A stretch of 64,000 bases of DNA from NCBI GenBank assembly GCA_036679405.1, contig JAVBVZ010000004.1:248001-312000 (forward strand). Reading direction: 5' to 3'. Shown piece by piece: positions 58,039 through 64,000 of the stretch; within the stretch, counting starts at the first letter, position 1; each line of letters begins with the position of its first letter. Position numbers and translations under genes: made by a program. The notes under the pieces are model-generated. The model made no database searches, was not told the DNA's origin, and saw only the letters and a list, made by a program, of their open reading frames with translations. This DNA is from JAEYKI01 sp036679405 (GTDB lineage: Bacteria > Bacillota > Clostridia > Christensenellales > Christensenellaceae).

Positions 58039-59336
58039 ACAATCTCCTTTGCCATTACGGAAAGCCATTCATACCCGTCAGAAGGGGACGCCTCGCATGA
58101 GACGCCCAATTGCCCGGATATCTCTTTGATCGTCATATCATCTAACGTAACATCCGTAAACTCTCTAAAAATATTTCCGCTTAAAAAAAGTTTTTCGCCA
58201 AGCTTCTTTCCCATAAGCTGAGAGGTGATGTCCCGGCCGGTCAACAAGCCGGCAACTGTAACCTGCGGGCCGAAGAAAAAATTTTTTATGGAATAAACAT
58301 ATATAGTGATATTATAAATATGCTCAAGCCTTTTTGCAATTTTTTTCATAAAAGGTGCGGCATCTACACCGCTTGCAATGCTGATGGTTTTATATTTTAA
58401 AGAAACTACATCGGCAATTCCCTGCTCAATCTCGTCTTCAAATTTTGCCAGCAGACCAACACCATTTTCAATCTGGGAAAAATCTTCGTATTCTTCAAAT
58501 GCCGGTAACGGTTTTCCTGCACGTATATAAAGTTCATCAGCACCAAAAACAAATCGGGTTTCTTCAAGTCTGAAAAACTCTTGCTGCATTGTATGTATCA
58601 TATCCAAAATTTTTATTGCATCTTTCGGGTCAACCGGCCGTACAGGATATAACGCATCCCGATAACGGGTCAATCCGACCGGAACCACTGCAACCGATGC
58701 AATATTCGGATATAAACCAAAAAGATCACGTACACTTTTTTCTAAAACATTCCCGTCATTTATACCCGGGCATACAACAATCTGTGCATGCATTCGTATT
58801 CCGTTTTTTGCCAGCCGACGCAGCATAGGCATCAAGGCCGCTGCTTTCGGATTGCGCAGCATCTCTGCGCGTATATCATTATCCGTTGCATGAACAGAAA
58901 CATACAGCGGAGACGTCTTTCGCCGAATGATCCTCTCTGCGTCTTCTTCAGAAAGATTGGTCAATGTTACATAATTCCCCATCAAAAAGGAATGACGCCA
59001 GTCATCATCTTTTACATACAGGGTGCGCCGCATTTTGTGCGGCAATTGATCCACAAAACAAAATATGCATCTGTTTTGGCAAAGGGCGGGCTTGCCGATT
59101 TCTTTTTCAAAAGAAATCCCCAAATCCTCCCAATCCTCTTTTTGAATACATACTGTCCTTTCCTCGCTTTCGGGGCTGCGCAGCAGTATATTAAGGTGTT
59201 CTTCACCCAAAAAAAAAGCATAATCGATATAGTCAAGGACCTTCTCGCCGTTTATGCTTACAATTTCATCCCCAGCCTTTATGCCGTAAACATCCGCTAT
59301 GCTGTTTTCCTGAACATTTTTTACAATTTGCCGCAT
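58035..59336 (-). CDS. DUF512 protein with PDZ-like and radical-SAM-like domains
   Basis: Residues 1-65 are a PDZ-like fold (ENSIADVYGIKAGDEIVSIN), then a CX3CX2C cluster (C86, C90, C93 in CQNRCIFCFVDQLP) of radical-SAM type and the DUF512 domain (VYSIKNFFFGPQVTVAGLLT). The function of the family is not known; the gene is almost always next to der. The start at 59336 follows AGGA by seven bases and lies behind a TATAAT at 59376-59381, so the longer frame to 59405 is unlikely. Confidence 0.88.
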   Translation of the reverse strand: MRQIVKNVQENSIADVYGIKAGDEIVSINGEKVLDYIDYAFFLGEEHLNILLRSPESEERTVCIQKEDWEDLGISFEKEIGKPALCQNRCIFCFVDQLPHKMRRTLYVKDDDWRHSFLMGNYVTLTNLSEEDAERIIRRKTSPLYVSVHATDNDIRAEMLRNPKAAALMPMLRRLAKNGIRMHAQIVVCPGINDGNVLEKSVRDLFGLYPNIASVAVVPVGLTRYRDALYPVRPVDPKDAIKILDMIHTMQQEFFRLEETRFVFGADELYIRAGKPLPAFEEYEDFSQIENGVGLLAKFEDEIEQGIADVVSLKYKTISIASGVDAAPFMKKIAKRLEHIYNITIYVYSIKNFFFGPQVTVAGLLTGRDITSQLMGKKLGEKLFLSGNIFREFTDVTLDDMTIKEISGQLGVSCEASPSDGYEWLSVMAKEIV

Positions 59337-59517
59337 TGCATCTTTGCATCCTATAATTTCTCTTTTACTGGTTTGATTATACATAACAATCCCTAAATAA
59401 TCCACCCTAAATTCTCATGTCTGGCGCACAAAAAGCGCGCCGCCCTGCCTTAAGAAAAAACAAAACGACGCTTATAATTCCGGTTTAACGGAAAGTCTTA
59501 AAAATTTAAAGACGTTT

Positions 59518-60174
59518 TTAGTCTAATTCAACCCTTTTTCCTTCCAAACGGTAAAATACCCACTCGCATATATTCTGAACATGATCTCCAGTCCGTTCAT
59601 AATAACGCGCAATTAAAAGAAGATTCATCGCCTGGCTGATATTTCTGGGATCGGAAATCACATAAGACATAAGTTCTGTAAATACTTCACGGTATAAATC
59701 ATCCAGCTCATCATCCATATCATACACTTTTTTTGCGAGTTCACAATCCTGCTCCAAGAAAGCCTGGATAGCGTCCTGTATCATTCGAACCGCAATTTCG
59801 CTCATTCGCTCAATATTTACAAAACGCTTCATATAAATTTCGTCCTGCATCTTAATATTGAGCTTCGCAATGGAATGCGCATAATCCGCAATTCTCTCCA
59901 GATCTGCGGCAATTTTGTTGACCGCAAATATCAATCGCATGTCTCCGGCTACCGGCTGCTGCTGTACGATCAAGTCAATGCAGATATTTTCTATCTCCAC
60001 TTCCATCTCATCGATCAGATCATCGTCGGCAATCACCTTTTTGGCGGCTGCAAAATCTTTACTGATCAGGGCCCGTGTCGTCTTTGTGATCGCTTCCTGT
60101 GTTGCATCCGCCATTCTGATTAAAGCGTGTTTCAGATTGGTCAGCTCATTTTCAAAATAGTTTCTGGTCGTCAT
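59518..60174 (-). CDS. phoU: Phosphate transport regulator PhoU
   Basis: A helical protein with two PhoU repeats (FENELTNLKHALIRMADATQ, DDDLIDEMEVEIENICID and the later AVRMIQDAIQAFLEQD, MDDELDDLYREVFTEL) that binds metals and ties Pst transporter activity to phosphate signalling. The ATG at 60174 has AGGAGAGGGG upstream. It is last in the pstSCAB-phoU operon. It has 218 residues. Confidence 0.96.
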   Translation of the reverse strand: MTTRNYFENELTNLKHALIRMADATQEAITKTTRALISKDFAAAKKVIADDDLIDEMEVEIENICIDLIVQQQPVAGDMRLIFAVNKIAADLERIADYAHSIAKLNIKMQDEIYMKRFVNIERMSEIAVRMIQDAIQAFLEQDCELAKKVYDMDDELDDLYREVFTELMSYVISDPRNISQAMNLLLIARYYERTGDHVQNICEWVFYRLEGKRVELD

Positions 60175-60191
60175 ATTTTCCCCTCTCCTTA

Positions 60192-60950
60192 TCAACCGAA
60201 TCTTCCGGAAACATAGTCTTCTGTACGTTTGTCCTTAGGTACGTAGAAGATATCTTTCGTCACATTGTATTCAATCAGTTCACCCAGCAAAAAGAATCCT
60301 GTATAATCGGATATACGAGCGGCCTGCTGCATATTATGCGTTACAATCAGCACAGAATATTTTTCTTTGAGCTCCAGCATCAAATCTTCGATTTTCAACG
60401 TAGATATTGGGTCAAGCGCGGACGTTGGTTCATCCATCAGTAATATCTCCGGCTGGACGGCAATTGCGCGCGCCACGCAAAGCCGCTGTTGTTGTCCGCC
60501 CGACAGTCCGAGCGCAGAAGTTTTAAGCCGGTCTTTGGTCTCGTCGAACAGCGCTGCTGCTTTCAAGCTGTTTTCCACAATCTCATCCAAATCATTTTTA
60601 CTTTTAATACCATGAATTCGCGGCCCATAAGCAATATTATCGTAAATGCTCATCATAAAAGGATTCGGCTTTTGGAACACCATTCCTATTTTTTTTCGAA
60701 GGATGGTTACGTCCACTTTTGGATCATAGATATTTTCACTGTCAAGAAGCACCTCTCCCTCTATCCTAACGCCGTCAATAACATCATTCATACGGTTAAT
60801 TGTTTTTAAAAATGTTGATTTTCCGCATCCGGATGGGCCTATCAGTGCTGTGATTTTGTTTTCCTCTATACTCATATTGATGTCTTTAAGTGCATGATTA
60901 TCACCATACCATAAGTTCAGGTCACGCACAAGCAATTTATCGTTTCCCAT
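60192..60950 (-). CDS. pstB: Phosphate ABC transporter ATP-binding protein
   Basis: The ATPase of the high-affinity phosphate importer. Walker A is GPSGCGKST, the signature LSGGQQQR and Walker B ILLMDEPTS; the Q loop is GMVFQKPNPF. At 252 residues it is standard. It stands 17 bases before phoU and 10 bases after pstA. Confidence 0.98.
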   Translation of the reverse strand: MGNDKLLVRDLNLWYGDNHALKDINMSIEENKITALIGPSGCGKSTFLKTINRMNDVIDGVRIEGEVLLDSENIYDPKVDVTILRKKIGMVFQKPNPFMMSIYDNIAYGPRIHGIKSKNDLDEIVENSLKAAALFDETKDRLKTSALGLSGGQQQRLCVARAIAVQPEILLMDEPTSALDPISTLKIEDLMLELKEKYSVLIVTHNMQQAARISDYTGFFLLGELIEYNVTKDIFYVPKDKRTEDYVSGRFG

Positions 60951-60960
60951 ATTTCCTCCC

Positions 60961-61833
60961 TTAATACTTCTTCAGTCTGCCGTTCATTTTGTTTGTCAGA
61001 AGATTGATAGCCAATACAATGAGTACCAATACTGCGGCAATACCAAAAGCAACGTCGTTTTCGCCTTTCGCTGCGCTAGTAAAAAGTTGTATCGTGAGCG
61101 TAGCGCCGGATTCCATAACATGTCCAAAAAAATTTTTTGGCATTGTTGTAGATATTCCAGATGTAAAAATCAGCGCCGCCGATTCTCCCACAATTCTGCC
61201 AATGGCAAGGATAACGCCCGTAATAATGCCCGGCATTGCGCTCGGCAGTATGACTGTCCGAATCATATAAAATTTAGTGGAACCTACTCCCAAAGCCGCC
61301 TCTCTGTAACTGCTCTGCACGGTTTTAAGGGATTCCTGAGTTGTACGCACAATGATGGGCAGTACCATCAGCGCCAGCGTAAAGGCACCCGCCAGAATAG
61401 AATATCCAAATCCCAGCATCACCGAAAACATGAGCGCCCCAAATAGGCCGTAAATAATTGAAGGGATTCCGGCCAATGTTTCGGTCGTAAATTCAATCAG
61501 GCGGACCAGTCTTCCCTTTTTCGCATATTCATTTAAATAGACGGCCGCCCCAATTCCAATAGGAGTTGCCACCAGAAGGGTAATGCCGATCATGTAAAGT
61601 GTATTCAGAATACTGGGCAATACCCCTACCGTATGATTTAAAGCACTGGGCGCGGTAGTTAAAAATTCCCAATTCAGCTGTGGAATCCCGTTCACCATTA
61701 CATAAAAAATTATGATAAACAAGATCGCCATCGTAAGCAGTGAACAAAAGTAGATCAATACCCGCAGAGCCGCATCTTTTGCTCTACTCTTTTTTGCCAT
61801 AATACTGACGTCATTGGATAAACGGTCATGCAT
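60961..61833 (-). CDS. pstA: Phosphate ABC transporter permease PstA
   Basis: One of two membrane subunits of the Pst importer. About six helices and the permease-ATPase coupling loop (TVQSSYREAALGVGSTKFYM) are visible in 290 residues. The ATG overlaps the end of pstC by eight bases and is preceded by GGAG. Confidence 0.97.
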   Translation of the reverse strand: MHDRLSNDVSIMAKKSRAKDAALRVLIYFCSLLTMAILFIIIFYVMVNGIPQLNWEFLTTAPSALNHTVGVLPSILNTLYMIGITLLVATPIGIGAAVYLNEYAKKGRLVRLIEFTTETLAGIPSIIYGLFGALMFSVMLGFGYSILAGAFTLALMVLPIIVRTTQESLKTVQSSYREAALGVGSTKFYMIRTVILPSAMPGIITGVILAIGRIVGESAALIFTSGISTTMPKNFFGHVMESGATLTIQLFTSAAKGENDVAFGIAAVLVLIVLAINLLTNKMNGRLKKY

Positions 61834-62830
61834 TTTGCTCCGCCCCCTTCTTTAAGAATATATTCAAAACGACATTGATGATCATGATAAACACAAAAAG
61901 AACCAAACCAATACTGAACAGCGCTTCCCGGTGCAAACCAAATGCATAGCTCATTTCAGAAACAATGCCGGTTGTCAAAAAACGCACACTGTTGAAAAGC
62001 GCCGGCATATTTACTACATTGCCCGCAACCATGATAATAGCCATGGCCTCTCCCAGCGCGCGTCCTATGCCCAAAACGATCCCTGATATAATGCCGGATT
62101 TTGCAGATGGGATTACAACCTTAAATATTGTTTGAATATGAGTAGCGCCCACAGCTAAAGAGGCTTCCCGGTGATCGCCGGATACCGCCCGGATAGAGCT
62201 TAAACTGACGTTTGTTACAGTCGGAAGGATCATAATTGCCAGCACAATAACTCCGGAGAGCATATTAGCGCCCCCGGTGAACGTATGCACTGGGTCGTTG
62301 GCAAAAATTGCATATTCAAGCTTTGCAACCAACGGTACCAATACAATCATCCCTAAAAGGCCATAAACAACCGATGGAATGCCTGCAAGCAATTCTATCC
62401 CTGCCTTAACAACCGACCCGAATTTGTTTTTTGCAAAGTCAGATAAAAAGACAGATGTCATCAGTGCAATCGGCACACCGATTAATATCGCGAGTCCGGT
62501 ACCGACCAAAGAAGTCAGGATCATAGGCAGTATGCCATACTGCGGATCGGCAGCCGTCGGTGCCCATACCGTCCCAAAAAGAAATTCGAGCGGACCTATT
62601 TTGAAAAAGGCCGGCGCCCCGGAAACAATCATATATATCGTTATTGTTAGAACAGCCCCGATCGCAAAAAGACCGCAGACAATAAAAACAACTTTCATAA
62701 AGCGTTCTATCGATTGTCTGCGCGATCTGTATTTTGCAAAAAGGGAAATACTTTCTTTGTTGTTTTCAAGCAAAACTTTCACCTCTTTACCCTTGCTGCC
62801 CGACCAAATAAAGCGGACGGCTTGTAGCAT
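61826..62830 (-). CDS. pstC: Phosphate ABC transporter permease PstC
   Basis: The second membrane subunit, with about six helices and the coupling loop AVSGDHREASLAVGATHIQT. The open frame runs to a TTG at 62884, but that part overlaps the 3' arm of the hairpin at 62872-62905. The ATG at 62830 (GAGGG upstream) and a TTG at 62773 (behind a strong GAGGTG) are the realistic starts; I give the former with low certainty about the exact codon. Confidence 0.93.
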   Translation of the reverse strand: MLQAVRFIWSGSKGKEVKVLLENNKESISLFAKYRSRRQSIERFMKVVFIVCGLFAIGAVLTITIYMIVSGAPAFFKIGPLEFLFGTVWAPTAADPQYGILPMILTSLVGTGLAILIGVPIALMTSVFLSDFAKNKFGSVVKAGIELLAGIPSVVYGLLGMIVLVPLVAKLEYAIFANDPVHTFTGGANMLSGVIVLAIMILPTVTNVSLSSIRAVSGDHREASLAVGATHIQTIFKVVIPSAKSGIISGIVLGIGRALGEAMAIIMVAGNVVNMPALFNSVRFLTTGIVSEMSYAFGLHREALFSIGLVLFVFIMIINVVLNIFLKKGAEQNA

Positions 62831-62871
62831 TTTTCCCTCAACATTTTTTAATGAATCACTTAAAAGAACAT

Positions 62872-62905
62872 GGATACGGGGCAAAATTCCGTTTGCCCCG
62901 CATCC
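62872..62905 (-). repeat. Intercistronic hairpin between pstS and pstC
   Basis: CGGGGCAAA/TTTGCCCCG, extended by GGAT/ATCC across a mismatch, with a six-base loop. There is no T run. Such hairpins often protect the upstream pstS message, giving more binding protein than transporter. Confidence 0.7.
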
Positions 62906-62923
62906 TATTCAATTCTTAAGGGA

Positions 62924-63838
62924 CTAGCTTACAGTAATCAAATGGTTGTCAGCTACAACAGCCTGTCCGTCAGCGCTCAGTACAAAATCCAGGAAGGCCT
63001 GCGCAACGGCGCTTGTTTCACCATGAGTAGCCATAATGAAGGGCCTTGAAAGGACATAGTCGCCTGCTTTGATGTTGTCATCAGTTGCTTCCACACCGTT
63101 CAGTGTAAGTGCTTTCACATTCTCATCCACACCATACAGGGAAATGTAACCGATTGCATTCTCCGTAGAGGTGACTGCCGTATAAACGGCACCCTGCTCA
63201 TTCAGTTCCTGTGCATATTTGCACTGGTCTTCCACGCCCAAAAGTTCTTCGAAGGCGCCTCTTGTTCCGGAAGCAGCTTCGCGTCCAATCACGACAATCG
63301 GAGCATCTGCGCCGCCTACTTCAGACCAATTATTGATTTCACCTTTATAAATCTGGGCTAATTGTTCGGTGGTCAGATCAGAAACTCCGTTAGCGGGGTT
63401 GACAATCACGGCAATACCGTCAATCGCAATCACATTGGGTTCTGCGCCTTCTGCCAGTTCTTCGTCTTTCAGTTCACGGGATGCATCGCCGATATCAACT
63501 TTTTCGGCAATCACATCTGCGATACCAACGCTGGAACCACCCAGCTGTACATCAACTGTCACATCAGGATGCATGTTCATGAAAGCTTCGGCCAACGCAT
63601 TGGCAACAGCTTCCAACGAAGTGGAACCCGAAAGTTGAACCAAACCGGACAGCGCTTCTTCGGAAGGCGCAGCGGATTCGGATTCAGATGCGGCAGGCGC
63701 CGTAGTTGCGTCCGCTTCAGTGCTCGCAGATTCAGAAGCGGCCGTGGAAGGCTCGCTTGTGGTGCTCGAGCAGGATGCAAATACCAGCATAACACTTAAG
63801 GCCAGTACCAATACTGTGATCAGTTTTTTTGTTTTCAT
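62924..63838 (-). CDS. pstS: Phosphate-binding lipoprotein PstS
   Basis: The extracellular receptor of the Pst importer. The signal peptide ends in a lipobox with Cys23 (LVFASCSS), followed by a Ser/Thr/Ala/Glu-rich tether to about residue 65. The binding domain has GSTSLEAVANALAEAF, QLGGSSVGIADVIAEKVDIG and GREAASGTRGAFEELLG, the known phosphate-contact regions. It is first in the operon, behind the PhoP-type repeats. Confidence 0.97.
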   Translation of the reverse strand: MKTKKLITVLVLALSVMLVFASCSSTTSEPSTAASESASTEADATTAPAASESESAAPSEEALSGLVQLSGSTSLEAVANALAEAFMNMHPDVTVDVQLGGSSVGIADVIAEKVDIGDASRELKDEELAEGAEPNVIAIDGIAVIVNPANGVSDLTTEQLAQIYKGEINNWSEVGGADAPIVVIGREAASGTRGAFEELLGVEDQCKYAQELNEQGAVYTAVTSTENAIGYISLYGVDENVKALTLNGVEATDDNIKAGDYVLSRPFIMATHGETSAVAQAFLDFVLSADGQAVVADNHLITVS

Positions 63839-63875
63839 ACATTACCTCCAATTATTTAAAACTTTCTGCAATCTA

Positions 63876-63929
63876 AATATAACCGAGGGATGTAAAATCA
63901 GTATAAAATCCATGTTAAATCTATGTAAA
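63876..63929 (-). promoter_or_regulatory. pst promoter with four PhoP-type repeats
   Basis: On the minus strand TTTACAT, TTAACAT, TTTATAC and TTTACAT start at exact 11-base steps (63923-63929, 63912-63918, 63901-63907, 63890-63896), the spacing of PhoP boxes. A TATATT -10 element (63876-63881) follows at eight bases. Activation under phosphate starvation is inferred. Confidence 0.85.
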
Positions 63930-63957
63930 AAACGGCTGCGGATCCGCAGCCGTTTTT
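63927..63957. terminator. Terminator upstream of pstS
   Basis: Stem AACGGCTGCG/CGCAGCCGTT with a GATC loop, an A run before it and a T run after it. It would end transcription from outside the window and isolate the pst promoter. Confidence 0.88.
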
Positions 63958-64000
63958 TATATCAATGGGATGGTTTTTGTTTTTTTTATTTTAAATAAAG

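Noticed and set aside
59419..59441. GGCGCAC/GCGCGCC hairpin as terminator
   Set aside because: No T run follows on either strand and one pair is mismatched.
1..64000. CRISPR arrays, insertion sequences, prophage or toxin-antitoxin genes
   Set aside because: No repeat-spacer pattern, transposase, integrase or typical toxin motif was seen on either strand.

Overview
The window reads as chromosome of a strictly anaerobic member of the Bacillota, most likely class Clostridia. Supporting signs are an NADH-linked trimeric-type [FeFe]-hydrogenase operon with a perfect Rex operator, a coenzyme-B12-dependent (class II) ribonucleotide reductase, an IspH-ribosomal protein S1 fusion, the Asp23/AmaP/DUF2273 envelope block, a CIRCE-controlled groESL operon and the Firmicutes-type rimP-nusA-ylxR-ylxQ-infB-rbfA-nrnA-truB-ribF order. 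I cannot name the genus from sequence alone. Two GerMN lipoproteins are present but no recognisable sporulation gene, so spore formation is undecided. Almost every gene is on the minus strand; only tRNA-Trp, rpsT and groESL are on the plus strand. With the RNA genes counted, no stretch above 300 bases lacks a gene.

Layout. 1-2064: end-truncated LacI-type regulator, rnhA, proC. 2147-3716: tRNA-Trp and an unusual exonuclease-like/BRCT protein whose predicted metal ligands are partly lost. 3740-10164: NlpC/P60 wall hydrolase, Mrp-type Fe-S ATPase, a lone zinc-finger anti-sigma-like protein behind an ECF-type promoter, nrdJ with two NrdR boxes, murI. 10253-19876: rpsT, then (minus) a two-component system followed by two GerMN lipoproteins, an ECF-transporter S component, an MBL hydrolase, comEC and holA.

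20030-29716: tRNA-Leu and a long housekeeping operon running asp23-amaP-DUF2273-nusB-TsaD-like-folD-xseA-xseB-ispA-cmk-plsC-ispH/S1. 29784-31062: a lone sugar-dehydrogenase-like gene. 31124-39590: the hydrogenase region, made of a signalling-looking half (DRTGG, SpoIIAB-like ATPase, HydS-like hydrogenase, second DRTGG, PHP) and a catalytic half (HndA, GHKL ATPase, HndB, HndC, HndD) separated by a Rex-controlled promoter. 39693-43350: dCMP deaminase, groESL, an MBL hydrolase. 43390-47770: dUTPase, M16 peptidase, pnp, rpsO. 47799-55963: the nusA-infB operon. 56098-59381: plsY, der, DUF512. 59518-63957: the pstSCAB-phoU phosphate-uptake operon, preceded by four PhoP-type repeats.

The most noteworthy material is the hydrogenase signalling module beside the NADH-linked hydrogenase, the two-component/GerMN-lipoprotein set that resembles actinobacterial MtrAB-LpqB, the orphan anti-sigma-like gene with its own ECF-type promoter, and several proteins whose catalytic motifs look degraded (exonuclease/BRCT protein, the riboflavin-kinase half of RibF, the MBL tail of ComEC). 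All functional calls are by reading motifs; no database search was run.
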